A stretch of 53,907 nt of DNA from an uncultured Acidimicrobiales bacterium (GTDB lineage Bacteria; Actinomycetota; Acidimicrobiia; Acidimicrobiales; SHLQ01). The notes beneath the pieces were generated by a model. It was given only the letters and a program-made list of their open reading frames with translations, was not told where the DNA came from and did no database searches. Of this stretch, positions 28,518 to 37,377 are shown one piece after another. A program made the position numbers and the translations under genes. The stretch covers positions 1-53,907 of the forward strand of contig CALJDK010000153.1 of the NCBI GenBank assembly GCA_938023735.1. Reading direction: 5' to 3'. How positions within the stretch are numbered: the first letter of the stretch is position 1; each line of letters starts with the position of its first letter.

Positions 28518-29471
28518 ATGTCGAGCAACCATACGAGCCGCAAGTACGACAAGGGCTTGGTAGAGCTCGGCGATGGCCTCTTTGCCTATCTGCAGCCCGA
28601 CGGCGGGTGGGGTTGGAGTAACGCCGGTCTTATCGTCGGCGAAGGCTCATCGCTTCTGGTCGACACACTCTTTGACCTTGCGCTGACGAGAGAAATGCTC
28701 GACGCCATGTCGGCCATTACCGGAAGCGCGCCCATTGAGGCGTTGGTCAATACGCACGCCAACGGCGACCACTGCTACGGCAACGAGCTGGTTCCCGACG
28801 TCGACATTATTGCGTCGGCGGCATCGGCGGCCGAAATGAACGAACTCCCACCGCAGGCCCTCGACGCCTTGCTGCAGCTTGATGTTGATCCGGTCACCAA
28901 CGACTACCTGCGCCGAGCATTTGGGCCGTTCTCGTTCGGCGAGATCACGATGACACCGCCCACGACAACGTTTACGGGTCGACATTCGCTACAGGTTGCT
29001 GACCGAGCGGTTGAGCTCATCGAAGTTGGTCCCGCGCACACCAAGGGCGACATTCTGGCGCACGTGCCAAGCGCCGATGCGGTGTTCACCGGTGACATTT
29101 TGTTCATCTACGGCACGCCCATCATTTGGGATGGGCCGGTGCAGAACTGGATCGACGCGTGCGATCTCATCACTGGCCTCGGGGTCAGCACCGTCGTTCC
29201 CGGGCATGGTCCGGTTTGCGGCCTCGATGGGGTCGAGATGGTGCGCGGCTACCTGATGTGGCTGCGCGACCAGGCTGCCCAACGGCACGCCGCGGGAATG
29301 TCGGCCGCCGATGCCGCACGCGACATCGAGCTGGGTGACTACGCCGACTGGAGCGATGCCGAGCGCATCGCCATCAACGTCGACTCGATCTACCGAGAGT
29401 TCGACGCCGGGCACCAAAGCGCCGGGGTTATCGAACAATTCGCGCTGATGGCCGAGCTCGCAAACCGGTAG
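28518..29471 (+). CDS. MBL-fold metallo-hydrolase
   Basis: A 317-residue metallo-beta-lactamase-fold protein without signal peptide. The metal motif reads THANGDH: H80, D84 and H85 are present, but the second His of HxHxDH is Asn82. Downstream metal positions are visible in GPAHTKGDI and VVPGHGPV. Family members are hydrolases of thioesters, lactones and related compounds. A GAGAG ribosome binding site lies 8 nt before the ATG. The C-terminal 60 residues are helical. Cotranscription with the upstream oxygenase is likely. Confidence 0.85.
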   Translation: MSSNHTSRKYDKGLVELGDGLFAYLQPDGGWGWSNAGLIVGEGSSLLVDTLFDLALTREMLDAMSAITGSAPIEALVNTHANGDHCYGNELVPDVDIIASAASAAEMNELPPQALDALLQLDVDPVTNDYLRRAFGPFSFGEITMTPPTTTFTGRHSLQVADRAVELIEVGPAHTKGDILAHVPSADAVFTGDILFIYGTPIIWDGPVQNWIDACDLITGLGVSTVVPGHGPVCGLDGVEMVRGYLMWLRDQAAQRHAAGMSAADAARDIELGDYADWSDAERIAINVDSIYREFDAGHQSAGVIEQFALMAELANR

Positions 29472-29472
29472 G

Positions 29473-29537
29473 TCCAGCGTGTCGGTGTTCCAGCTGTCGA
29501 TGTTCCAGGGTGTCGTTGGTTCCAGGGTGTCGTTGCG
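29473..29537. repeat. Four degenerate 15-17-bp tandem repeats between convergent genes
   Basis: Units start TCCAG and contain TGTCG: 29473-29488, 29489-29503, 29504-29520 and 29521-29537. The last two share TCCAGGGTGTCGTTG exactly. They fill the whole gap between the two stop codons. Confidence 0.8.
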
Positions 29538-30128
29538 CTACTGCTCGGACACGTCGGGGCATTCAGAGTTGAGGGTGCGCAAGACTGGTCGGCCCTGGTA
29601 GGTGTCGAGCACGCTCAGTGTGGCGGTCTTGAGTGGGAAGAGTCGACCGTTGCTCGCGGGCAACTCGAGCCAGCGTGCAATCAGCGTGGATAAGAAGTGT
29701 CCGTGGGCAAAGACCACGACATCGCCAGCGGGTTTCAGATCGGATGGCCGTACTCGAGCCAGGAAACGATCGGCCCGAACCCCAACTTCTTCGATGGATT
29801 CCCCTCCTGGTGGTCGCTGATCCCACTTGGAGAAGCCGGGTGTTTCGGCGACGATATCGACGGTGCGACGACCTTCATGCTCGCCGTAGTCCCATTCCAT
29901 CAGGTCGTCGTCGATCTCGGCGTCTGCGAAGCCGGCGAGGGCTGCGGTCGCCGATGCACGTTGTAACGGGCTGGTGTAGGAATCGACGAAATCCCACGTG
30001 CGCAGAACTGCGGCGATGTTGCTAGCTTCGTGTTTGCCATGTTCGGTAAGTGGCAGATCGGTTCGTCCGGTGTGTTGGCCGATCTTGGACCATTCGGTTT
30101 CTCCGTGTCGTACCGCAACGATTCTCAT
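29538..30128 (-). CDS. Histidine phosphatase superfamily protein
   Basis: A 196-residue phosphoglycerate mutase-like phosphatase. The phosphohistidine is H8 in VRHGETEW. Also present are the arginine in YTSPLQRA, the acid/base Glu in LMEWDYGEHEG, and the second His in VVFAHGHFL. It probably hydrolyses a small phosphate ester; the phosphatase branch is favoured over true mutases. ATG 30128 has an AGGG site 6 nt upstream. A GTG at 30143 would add five residues. A TACTCT element lies just upstream. Confidence 0.88.
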   Translation of the reverse strand: MRIVAVRHGETEWSKIGQHTGRTDLPLTEHGKHEASNIAAVLRTWDFVDSYTSPLQRASATAALAGFADAEIDDDLMEWDYGEHEGRRTVDIVAETPGFSKWDQRPPGGESIEEVGVRADRFLARVRPSDLKPAGDVVVFAHGHFLSTLIARWLELPASNGRLFPLKTATLSVLDTYQGRPVLRTLNSECPDVSEQ

Positions 30129-30362
30129 GCGACACCCTGTCACATGAGAGTAAGAGAAGGTGCGACAATATGTTCCAAATGGATTGAGATATGAATAGAG
30201 ATGGTGTCCCTAGATTTTCCCGCGTAGCTACGAGCGTCCACCGGTTTCCCGCAACGCTCAACTACGGTTCCTCCGCCCTTTTCCCGCTTTCTGTAGTCAA
30301 ATCGGATCACTTGACCGCTTTCTGTGGAAATTTCCCCCCACTTTCTGGTACTAATCGTGAGT
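30129..30362. other. Divergent intergenic region with repeated CTTTCTG motifs
   Basis: No gene seen in about 230 bp. It separates the phosphatase from the exported SGNH gene. Three near-copies of CGCTTTCTGT occur, near 30285, 30316 and 30339, upstream of the plus-strand gene. They could be activator sites. Confidence 0.35.
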
Positions 30363-31529
30363 ATGCCCCACTTTCGTTTGCTTCTACGCCCCGTATTTGC
30401 ATCGCTCCTCGCCCTCGCCGTCGTTGCCTCGACCGCGCCGGCTGTACAGGCTGCTGACGGCCCCGACCCCGCCGACCCCCGCCCCGTTGTGTGGGGCGTT
30501 ACCGACTCGGTGTTCTGGGACGTTGCTCCATGGCTCGATCAGCGACTTCCCGAGCATCGACCCATCATTCGTGGATTCCCCGGTCTCCATCTGCGTACCG
30601 TCGTCGGGCTTCAGCTCGACGGGTCGACCCCCAATGCACCTGGCCCCGGTGTATTCGATGGCGAAGGCGTCATGGTCAACGATGCTGCGCTTCGCGACGA
30701 CATCGTCGTGATTGCTCTTGGCTACATGTTCTGGGGCGACGACGCGGCCCAGCCCGAACGCTACGAGGCCTGGATCGATGAGCTTCTCACCCACACCGAC
30801 GATGCTCGCCGGGTGCTGTGGATCCGTCCTCGCCGTTGGGATCGCCCGGGCTCAAGCGCCTGTGGTGCCGGCACCGGAAATGCCTGCAACGACTACATGA
30901 CCACCGTCAACCAGATGCTCGATCGGGCGGCCGCAAACCACCCCAACGTTGAGCTTCTGAACTGGGGTGCTCAGGTACAAGGTCACCCCGAGTGGATTGC
31001 GCCCGATGGCATTCACCTCAATGGCAAAGACAACGGCACCTCTGGTGTTGCGGCGATGGCCGACTTTGTTGCCGACGCGATTCTTGCAAGCCCGTTCCCT
31101 CCGGCGCCCGAGCCGGAACCAGAGCCCGAACCCGAACCAGAGCCCGAACCCGAACCGGAGCCCGAACCGGAGCCCGAGCCCGAACAGAAGCCCGATCCCG
31201 ATCCCGATCCGAAACCCATCAACCGCAAGCCGGTGGCCAAGTTCACCAAGGTCGATGTGGGTCCCAACCGGATCCTGTTCAAGGGTTACGCGTTTGACCC
31301 CGACCATTCACGCACCGTTGCGGCGGTGGTGACCGTCGATGGCAAGAAGGTCAAGCGACTCCAGGCCAAGCGCACCCTCAACAACCTCACGTCTCGCACC
31401 GATGCACTCTCGAACAACCATGGCTTCCGGGTTCGTATCAAGCCCCCTGAGCCGGGTCGACACCGGGTGTGCCTGTTGGTCGGCAAGGCCAAGGTAAAGC
31501 GGGCGTGCCGGACCATCGTTGTCCGCTAA
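30363..31529 (+). CDS. Exported SGNH-hydrolase-like protein with Pro-Glu repeat linker
   Basis: A 388-residue exported protein. ATG 30363 gives a clean signal peptide ([20 protein letters not shown] to a VQA cleavage site). The catalytic-type domain has [13 protein letters not shown] near its start and [11 protein letters not shown] near residue 222, which match blocks I and V of SGNH hydrolases loosely. A (PE)n linker of about 38 residues turning into PDPDPDPKP spans residues 248-285. A C-terminal beta-rich domain of about 100 residues with two Cys follows. The linker suggests a wall- or matrix-spanning stalk. It is unlike the SGNH protein at 26566 outside the motifs. Confidence 0.7.
   Translation: MPHFRLLLRPVFASLLALAVVASTAPAVQAADGPDPADPRPVVWGVTDSVFWDVAPWLDQRLPEHRPIIRGFPGLHLRTVVGLQLDGSTPNAPGPGVFDGEGVMVNDAALRDDIVVIALGYMFWGDDAAQPERYEAWIDELLTHTDDARRVLWIRPRRWDRPGSSACGAGTGNACNDYMTTVNQMLDRAAANHPNVELLNWGAQVQGHPEWIAPDGIHLNGKDNGTSGVAAMADFVADAILASPFPPAPEPEPEPEPEPEPEPEPEPEPEPEPEQKPDPDPDPKPINRKPVAKFTKVDVGPNRILFKGYAFDPDHSRTVAAVVTVDGKKVKRLQAKRTLNNLTSRTDALSNNHGFRVRIKPPEPGRHRVCLLVGKAKVKRACRTIVVR
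31106..31216 (+). repeat. Coding repeat for Pro-Glu/Pro-Asp linker
   Basis: Alternating GAG/GAA and CCC/CCG codons give a (PE)n tract, ending in GATCCC repeats for PDPDPDP. The reading frame stays open throughout. Confidence 0.85.
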
Positions 31530-31547
31530 GGCGCAGTTCTCGGGTGG

Positions 31548-32006
31548 TTATACGTAGTCGAGCGGCAGCGCGGTTGTCTGCTTGATCTTCTCCATCACAA
31601 AAACGGTGCGCACGTCGTACAGGTCGACCGCATCGATGAGGCGTTTGTAGAGCAGGTCGTAGCTGTCGATCGACGGCACCATCACCCGCAGGATGTAGTC
31701 GATCTCGCCGCTGGTTCGGTAGGCCTCGACGACCTCGGGGAACGAGTCGATGGCGGCGGTGAAGTCGGCCAGCCATTCGGCCGAGTGATTGTTGGTGCGA
31801 ATCTGTACCAGTGCGGTGACGCCCAAGTTCACCGCCGCGGGGTCGACCAGGGCGACTTGGCGAGTGATGATGCCCGTCTTTTCCAGGTTTTGAATGCGGC
31901 GCCAGCAGGGTGTGGCGGTGAGGCCTACCTGTTCCGCGACCTCTCGTGCCGACAAGCTCGCGTCTTCCTGGAGCAATTGCACTATTTCCCGATCAACTTC
32001 GTCCAC
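31548..32006 (-). CDS. Lrp/AsnC family transcriptional regulator
   Basis: A 152-residue one-component regulator. The N-terminal winged helix (VDREIVQLLQEDASLSAREV, recognition helix in GLTATPCWRRIQNLEKTG) is followed by an RAM/AsnC effector domain with ALVQIRTNN and RTSGEIDYILRV. Such proteins sense amino acids and form octamers or hexadecamers. The start is set at GTG 32006, which leaves VDEVDREIV as the N-terminus and lies 6 nt after TATTCT; the frame runs on upstream to 32057. It is divergent from the DUF6356 gene and could regulate it. Confidence 0.9.
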   Translation of the reverse strand: MDEVDREIVQLLQEDASLSAREVAEQVGLTATPCWRRIQNLEKTGIITRQVALVDPAAVNLGVTALVQIRTNNHSAEWLADFTAAIDSFPEVVEAYRTSGEIDYILRVMVPSIDSYDLLYKRLIDAVDLYDVRTVFVMEKIKQTTALPLDYV

Positions 32007-32012
32007 ATTAGA

Positions 32013-32018
32013 AGAATA
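32013..32018 (-). promoter_or_regulatory. -10 hexamer of the Lrp gene
   Basis: TATTCT, spacer TCTAAT, GTG 32006 on the minus strand. Confidence 0.5.
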
Positions 32019-32107
32019 CCCTACAAAAAGTGAGAAGAGAGCGAAAAACATGCACATCGTGGTGAAATGGCTCGTTTATTTGCCAGAAACATTCGGGCCT
32101 AAACCCG

Positions 32108-32113
32108 TACCGT
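32108..32113 (+). promoter_or_regulatory. -10 hexamer of the DUF6356 gene
   Basis: TACCGT, spacer TGAGAC, ATG 32120. Confidence 0.45.
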
Positions 32114-32119
32114 TGAGAC

Positions 32120-32392
32120 ATGGCAGGAATCAACTACTTCACCGATCATCCGGCGTCCGAAGGCGAAACCTACGGCGAGCACTTTGCGGTTGCCATGGGC
32201 TTCTCGCGCCAGCTCATCGGTGCAGGCATCGCGGCTGCGGTGCATGCCATCCTCCCGAACTTCCACACCACCACGGCAAGCAAGCGCATCCATCAACTCC
32301 ATCACTGTTTGGAGTCTGGCGACCGTGAAGCCATCAAGAAGCCGGGCCAGTTCGTGGTTCCGTGCCAGGAAGAACTCAGCCGCGCCAGCTAG
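32120..32392 (+). CDS. DUF6356-like small membrane protein
   Basis: A 90-residue protein whose pattern (DHPASEGETYGEHFAVAMGF, a hydrophobic helix LIGAGIAAAVHAILPNF, then TTTASKRIHQLHHCLES) matches my recollection of DUF6356. Members are short, single-helix proteins of unknown function. Its stop overlaps the convergent ileS stop by 4 bp. Confidence 0.7.
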   Translation: MAGINYFTDHPASEGETYGEHFAVAMGFSRQLIGAGIAAAVHAILPNFHTTTASKRIHQLHHCLESGDREAIKKPGQFVVPCQEELSRAS

Positions 32393-35300
32393 CTCTGGGC
32401 TACCTGGAAGCGAATTTCCACTTCACCGCCCGTGACGGCACCGGAACTGGAGAATGCGTCGGCGGGCGGTTCGTCGCCGACGACGATTGATGCGGCGAGC
32501 ACCTGGTCGGCCACGTAGTCGCGATGCGCCTCGACGGCAGCAACGACCGACTCGGGTCCGTCGATCGACAAGTCGATACGGTCGGTCACCACGAGGTCGG
32601 CTTCTTTGCGAGCGTTCTGGATGGCGCGAACCACGTCGCGGGCAACCCCTTCGGCCTCGAGCTCGGGAGTGATGTTGGTGTCGATCACCACCACGGCCTG
32701 ACCGTCGCGTAAGCCGCCAACCGCATCGTCGGCAACCAGGGCAAGTTCGTACTCGTCGTCGTCGAGCGCAAACCCTCCGGCAAGTACGCCGTCGGCCGAA
32801 TTGCCCGATACGTCGCCCGACTTGAAGGCGGCGAAAATGGCTTTGGCATCCTTGCCGCGCTTTGGCCCGATGACCTTGCTGTTGGGTCGGAACTCAAAGG
32901 TTGCGAACTGGGCCATATCGTCGCTGAACTCGATTGTCTTCACGTTGACCTCGTCGGCGATGATCGCCGCAAACGGTTCGAGTGCGGCGGTGTCGGCACC
33001 GGCCACGGTGAGTGTGGCGAGCGGGAGGCGGACACGGAGTCCGGCATCTTCACGAAGCCGAAGCGCGGTGGACACAACATCGCGGACCCGGTCCATCGAG
33101 GCAACCAATTCAGCATCGTCGGGCAGCGAGTCGGCATCGGGCCAGTCGGCAAGATGCACGCTTTCGCCACCCATCAATCCGCTGTAGATCTCCTCGGTGA
33201 TCAACGGTAGGAACGGTGCAGCAGCCCGAAGGAAGGTTGTGAGCACGGTGTACAACGTGTCGTACGCAGCTTGTTTATCGGTGTCGCTGGCTTCGCTCGC
33301 TGGCGCCCAGAAACGATCGCGCGACCGCCGGATGTACCAGTTGTTCAGTGCGTCGATAAAGCCGAAGAGCTCCGAGGTTGCGCCGGGAAGGTCGTACGCA
33401 TCCATCGCCGCCGTTGCGCCCTCGACCATGGTGCGAGTCTTGGCCAGGATGTAGCGATCGAGCACCTGGGTGGAATCGGCGCTGACCTTGGCCTGGTAGC
33501 CATCAATGTTTGCATACAGCGTGAAGAACGAATACGCGTTCCAGATCGGCAGCATGACCTGACGGGTCACATCGTCGATGCCCTGATCAGAGATGCGGGC
33601 GTCGCCGCCGCGCACGATGGGGCTGCTCATGAAATACCAACGCAGCGCGTCGGCGCCCTGCTTGGTGAAGATCTCTTCGGGTTCGGTGTAGTTGCGTAGC
33701 TTCTTCGACAGCTTGGCACCGTCGTCGGCCAGCAGGATGCCGTGGCAAATCACGTTCTGGAATGAGGGCTTGTCGAACAGCGCTCCGGCCAAGACGTGCA
33801 GCGTGTAGAACCAGCCCCGAGTTTGGTTGATGTACTCGACGATGAAGTCGGCCGGGTAGTGCTCGTCAAACCATTCCTTGTTCTCGAAGGGGTAGTGCAC
33901 CTGGGCAAAGGGCATCGAGCCCGACTCGAACCAGCAGTCGAAAACCTCGGGTACCCGCCGCATCATCGATTGGCCGCTTGGGTCATCGGGGTTCGGGCGA
34001 ACCAGCTCGTCGATGTAGGGGCGGTGCAGATTGGTGGGCCGAACACCGAAGTCGGCCTCGATCTCGTCGAGGCTGCCGTACACGTCGATGCGCGGAAATT
34101 CAGGGTTGTCGCTACGCCACACCGGAATCGGGGATCCCCAGAACCGGTTGCGGCTGATCGACCAATCGCGGGCTCCTTCGAGCCACTTGCCGAACCGGCC
34201 ATCGCGCACGTTGTCGGGTACCCAGTTGATTTGCTGGTTGAGCTCGACGAGCCGGTCGCGGATATCGGTGACCTTCACGTACCAACTGGGGAGTGCCCGG
34301 TAGATGATGGGTTCATCGGTGCGCCAGCAGTGCGGGTAGTTGTGCACGTAGGAGTCGTCGCTAAAGATCCGGTTGACGCCGTCGACATCGCGCAGGTGTT
34401 TGATGATCTCGGGGTTGGCGTCAAACACGTTCATGCCCGCGAAGTCGGTGATCTCGCTGGTAAATCGGCCCTGGTCGTCGACGGGAACAACCATTCCCAT
34501 GCCGTTCTCGGTGGCGATACGTTGATCGTCTTCGCCGAAGCCGGGCGCGGTGTGCACGATGCCTGTGCCCTCGGCCGTATCGACAAAGTCGCCGGCCATC
34601 ACGCGGAAGGCGTGAAGGTCATCTGCGCCGCCGCGCTCGGCAAAGTACGGAAGGATCGGTGCGTAGGTGCGGCCTACCAAGTCGGCGCCCTTCACCGTGC
34701 CATGCTGCGTGGCGTTTTCGAACTGCTTGGCGTAGCTGCCGAGCGTGGCCTCACCCAGAACATAGAACGCGCCATCGAGTTCCATTACCGCGTAGTCGAT
34801 ATCGGGGCCCACGATGAGGCCCAGGTTGGACGGCAGGGTCCACGGTGTGGTGGTCCACGCCAGCATGCGCATCGGGCCGGGGTCGGCGTCGGCGGGGGCG
34901 AGGTCGAAGCCCACCGTGACCGCCCGATCCTGACGGGGTCGGGTGGCATCGTCGAGGCGAATCTCGAAGTTGCTGAGCGGTGTCTCGGCCGCCCACGAGT
35001 AAGGCATCACCTTGTTGGCCTCGTAGATGAGGCCCTTGTCCCAGAGTTGCTTGAACGCCCAGATCACCGACTCCATGTAGTCGAGATCCATGGTTTTGTA
35101 GTCGTGTTCGAAGTCGACCCAGCGGGCCTGGCGGGTGACGGTCTGCTCCCACTCTTCGGTGTAGCGCTGCACCGATGTGCGGCACGCCTCGTTGAATTCC
35201 TCGATGCCGTATTCGGTGATTGCTACCCGGCCCGAAACGCCCAGCTGCTTTTCGGTTTCCATTTCGGCAGGCAAGCCGTGGCAGTCCCAGCCGAAGCGCC

Positions 35301-35559
35301 GGTCGACGCGATTGCCCCGCATGGTTTGGTAGCGAGGCACGACATCTTTCACGTACCCGGTAAGTAGGTGGCCGTGGTGGGGGAGACCATTGGCAAACGG
35401 CGGTCCGTCGTAGAACACAAACTCCTGATCGGGCGAGCGGTCGGCGATGGACTGTGCGAAGGTTCCCTCGGCTTTCCAGCGCTCGAGAATCCGGTTCTCG
35501 ATGGCAGGAAAATTTGGTTTTTCAACGTTGGGATAGGGCGAGTCAGCCGACGATGTCAT
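32389..35559 (-). CDS. ileS: Isoleucyl-tRNA synthetase
   Basis: A 1056-residue class I aminoacyl-tRNA synthetase that charges tRNA-Ile. The HIGH motif is LPHHGHLLTG and the KMSKS loop reads KLSKKLRNY. The editing CP1 domain (TTTPWTLPSNLGL) lies between them, and the long C-terminal anticodon domain is present. Length and the KLSKK loop fit the eukaryote-like type 2 IleS, the group that includes mupirocin-insensitive enzymes (inference). The ribosome binding site GGAGCG precedes the ATG, with a short hairpin over the start. No T-box leader is visible in the 63 bp before the next gene. Confidence 0.97.
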   Translation of the reverse strand: MTSSADSPYPNVEKPNFPAIENRILERWKAEGTFAQSIADRSPDQEFVFYDGPPFANGLPHHGHLLTGYVKDVVPRYQTMRGNRVDRRFGWDCHGLPAEMETEKQLGVSGRVAITEYGIEEFNEACRTSVQRYTEEWEQTVTRQARWVDFEHDYKTMDLDYMESVIWAFKQLWDKGLIYEANKVMPYSWAAETPLSNFEIRLDDATRPRQDRAVTVGFDLAPADADPGPMRMLAWTTTPWTLPSNLGLIVGPDIDYAVMELDGAFYVLGEATLGSYAKQFENATQHGTVKGADLVGRTYAPILPYFAERGGADDLHAFRVMAGDFVDTAEGTGIVHTAPGFGEDDQRIATENGMGMVVPVDDQGRFTSEITDFAGMNVFDANPEIIKHLRDVDGVNRIFSDDSYVHNYPHCWRTDEPIIYRALPSWYVKVTDIRDRLVELNQQINWVPDNVRDGRFGKWLEGARDWSISRNRFWGSPIPVWRSDNPEFPRIDVYGSLDEIEADFGVRPTNLHRPYIDELVRPNPDDPSGQSMMRRVPEVFDCWFESGSMPFAQVHYPFENKEWFDEHYPADFIVEYINQTRGWFYTLHVLAGALFDKPSFQNVICHGILLADDGAKLSKKLRNYTEPEEIFTKQGADALRWYFMSSPIVRGGDARISDQGIDDVTRQVMLPIWNAYSFFTLYANIDGYQAKVSADSTQVLDRYILAKTRTMVEGATAAMDAYDLPGATSELFGFIDALNNWYIRRSRDRFWAPASEASDTDKQAAYDTLYTVLTTFLRAAAPFLPLITEEIYSGLMGGESVHLADWPDADSLPDDAELVASMDRVRDVVSTALRLREDAGLRVRLPLATLTVAGADTAALEPFAAIIADEVNVKTIEFSDDMAQFATFEFRPNSKVIGPKRGKDAKAIFAAFKSGDVSGNSADGVLAGGFALDDDEYELALVADDAVGGLRDGQAVVVIDTNITPELEAEGVARDVVRAIQNARKEADLVVTDRIDLSIDGPESVVAAVEAHRDYVADQVLAASIVVGDEPPADAFSSSGAVTGGEVEIRFQVAQS

Positions 35560-35574
35560 AGCCCGACAGGCTAT
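35558..35574 (-). promoter_or_regulatory. Short hairpin over the ileS start codon
   Basis: A 6-bp stem ATAGCC/GGCTAT with a 5-nt loop; the downstream arm includes the first two bases of the ileS ATG. It could tune translation initiation but may be chance. Confidence 0.25.
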
Positions 35575-35622
35575 CGCTCCTACGCCCAGTTGTTTTCGTT
35601 GGGTCCCTGAGAAGCCTGGCGG

Positions 35623-35907
35623 CTACGTGTAGCGGAGCCGGTTTCCAGGAACAACTGTTGGCGCTTCGGTGTCAATCACTGAGTCGTCGCCATCGCCGAA
35701 CCCCCAGGGGGTCGCGCTATCGCGTGCCGCCTCAAGAAACTCGAGCGCAGCCAGTCCGGCCTTTACGTCGTCGCCCGGTGTCGGTTCGAGTTGGGCCTCT
35801 TGCCATCGGGTAGTAATCGCTTCGGTGAGCGCATGCACGATAGCAATTTCGCTCAGGCAGGCTTGGGCCGCCTCATCCGTTTGCCCTTGAGAGCATGGGT
35901 TTTTCAT
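35623..35907 (-). CDS. Small acidic hypothetical protein
   Basis: A 94-residue soluble protein with two Cys near the N-terminus, a helical middle (IAIVHALTEAITTRWQEA) and an acidic tail. I recognise no family. ATG 35907 has AGGTGG upstream at short spacing, and a GTG at 35922 is an alternative. Codon use is like that of its neighbours. It lies 63 bp upstream of ileS on the same strand and may be cotranscribed with it. An imperfect GTCACTT/AAGTGTC inverted repeat precedes it. Confidence 0.5.
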   Translation of the reverse strand: MKNPCSQGQTDEAAQACLSEIAIVHALTEAITTRWQEAQLEPTPGDDVKAGLAALEFLEAARDSATPWGFGDGDDSVIDTEAPTVVPGNRLRYT

Positions 35908-35917
35908 TTGTCCACCT

Positions 35918-35936
35918 GTCACTTTTCTGAAGTGTC
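35918..35936. promoter_or_regulatory. Inverted repeat near the 35907 start
   Basis: GTCACTT-TTCTG-AAGTGTC, seven-bp arms with one mismatch, directly upstream of the small hypothetical gene. Confidence 0.3.
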
Positions 35937-36003
35937 CCTTGTTGGGCAGTCGTCCTTTATGTACTGACCGTGAGTCAAACGTCCATCGCAGCCGTGAACA
36001 TTC

Positions 36004-36015
36004 ACCAAATTTGGT
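36004..36015. promoter_or_regulatory. Perfect palindrome ACCAAATTTGGT
   Basis: A 12-bp perfect palindrome in the 260-bp gap between the divergent small hypothetical gene and the Nudix gene. Apart from this the gap holds AT-rich sequence and no gene. Confidence 0.35.
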
Positions 36016-36169
36016 ATGGGTAGCACGAGCGTATTGCTAAAAGTTTACAAAACTAGGCGTCATTTGTGCAGCCATTTATGCAGCGTGTGGAGCTGCGTTT
36101 TGGGGATCGATCGCTGCGTGATTCGGCGCAAATGTGGTTGGGTCGCCCTGCCAAAGCGTCGTTGGTGCC

Positions 36170-36907
36170 ATGATGCTCCGAGTGGATAGCCGGGACGAAA
36201 AAGCGGTCGAGGATTCGGCCGGGTATGACCCACGCTCGGTGGCGATCCGACCCGCAGCTACCGTCATCGTGGTTCGTGACTTCGATACCACGTCGGTCGG
36301 GGGGCTCGAGGTGTTGCTTTGTCGTCGCCGCAGTGCATCGCCCTTTGTGGCCAACATGCAGGTGTTCCCGGGCGGCGGCATCGATCCTGACGACGACATC
36401 GCACACACGCCACCGTCGTTTCCCTACCCGGGCGGTCCGGCGCTCGAAGCCGCACGGGTCGCCGCGGTTCGCGAAGCAAAAGAAGAAACCTCGCTCGAGC
36501 TCGGCACGCCAGCGGCCCTGCCCCTCATCGGTCGCTGGATTACTCCGCCCCTGGCACCGCGCCGGTACGACACGTTGTTCTTTTTGGCCGTGCTTCCTGA
36601 TGGCCAAGAGCCAGTTCCTGACGAGACCGAAGTGGTCGACTGCTCCTGGTGGTCGCCGTGGGATGCCGTTGACGCTTGGGAGGCTGGTGAACTCGAGTTT
36701 GTCACCCCAACGCTTCGTTTCTTGATGTCTTTACAAAACTATCGGTCGGCGGCTGAAGCACTCGCCGCGGCTCGGGCGGCAAGCACGCCGGGCACCCGAG
36801 TGCGGGTCGACGACGAAACGGGTTGGCCGTGGTTGCCGTCCGATGAGGAATTCTGGGCCGACAGCGGTCTTCGGCGAACCTTCGGCTGGGTTGGCCTCGG
36901 ATCCTAA
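36170..36907 (+). CDS. Nudix hydrolase
   Basis: A 245-residue Nudix-fold pyrophosphohydrolase. The Nudix box is GPALEAARVAAVREAKEETS followed by LEL, with the metal-binding REAKEE helix. The preceding VFPGGGIDPDD loop is typical of the longer Nudix19/NUDT19-like (CoA-diphosphatase-related) group. The substrate, a nucleoside diphosphate linked to another moiety, is not determinable. The start is ambiguous: the two adjacent ATGs at 36170 and 36173, or a GTG at 36134. The C-terminal 60 residues are variable. Confidence 0.82.
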   Translation: MMLRVDSRDEKAVEDSAGYDPRSVAIRPAATVIVVRDFDTTSVGGLEVLLCRRRSASPFVANMQVFPGGGIDPDDDIAHTPPSFPYPGGPALEAARVAAVREAKEETSLELGTPAALPLIGRWITPPLAPRRYDTLFFLAVLPDGQEPVPDETEVVDCSWWSPWDAVDAWEAGELEFVTPTLRFLMSLQNYRSAAEALAAARAASTPGTRVRVDDETGWPWLPSDEEFWADSGLRRTFGWVGLGS

Positions 36908-36964
36908 GCCGATAGGGTTTCTCCACTGGGTCAGCCGGGCGGCCAACCTTTTGGAGAAACAGCA

Positions 36965-37354
36965 ATGGGTCAACTCCATCGACTGTTTGGCAAGTCCAAC
37001 CCCGAAAACCAATCCGAACTCGTCGAAGCGGTGGCATCACTGATCGGTGTCGAAGGGCTCGGCGGTCTTATCCTTCGTCTTGCGGCAAGCGGTCTCGGAC
37101 CTCAGGTTGAATCTTGGATTCAACCCGGCCCGAACCAGAGGGTCACGCCCCGACAGGTGCGTATCGCCATCGGTGCCGAGGAGATCGAACAGATCGCCTT
37201 CGATTCGAAGCTGTCGAGTCGTCAGGTCGAGCAAGGACTCGCCACGATTCTTCCCCGAGCCATCGACCGGCTCACACCCGACGGCGTCGTTCCACCATCA
37301 GCAAACATTCGACGCTCACTAATCCGCCTCGACGGCCTCCTAAAGGCCAGCTAG
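36965..37354 (+). CDS. YidB family (DUF937) protein
   Basis: A 129-residue protein with the family layout: a Gly-rich helix (EGLGGLILRLAASGLGPQVE), the conserved QPGPNQRVTPRQVRIAIG element, and a helical end with ATILPRAIDRLTPDGVVP. YidB proteins are widespread and of unknown function. TTGGAGAAAC gives a good ribosome binding site 5-10 nt before the ATG. It converges with the flippase gene across a direct repeat. Confidence 0.82.
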   Translation: MGQLHRLFGKSNPENQSELVEAVASLIGVEGLGGLILRLAASGLGPQVESWIQPGPNQRVTPRQVRIAIGAEEIEQIAFDSKLSSRQVEQGLATILPRAIDRLTPDGVVPPSANIRRSLIRLDGLLKAS

Positions 37355-37377
37355 CCACAAGCAGCAACCAAACCGAA

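Noticed and set aside
33796..35367. 523-residue open frame antisense to ileS
   Set aside because: It mirrors codon bias of ileS, has no domain resemblance and no promoter.
32389..35559. Second resistance-type ileS linked to the NRPS product
   Set aside because: It is the only ileS in view, lies 5 kb from the cluster among housekeeping genes, and type 2 IleS is normal in many Actinobacteria.
35560..35622. T-box leader for ileS
   Set aside because: Only 63 bp separate ileS from the next gene and no T-box core sequence is visible; only a short start-codon hairpin remains.
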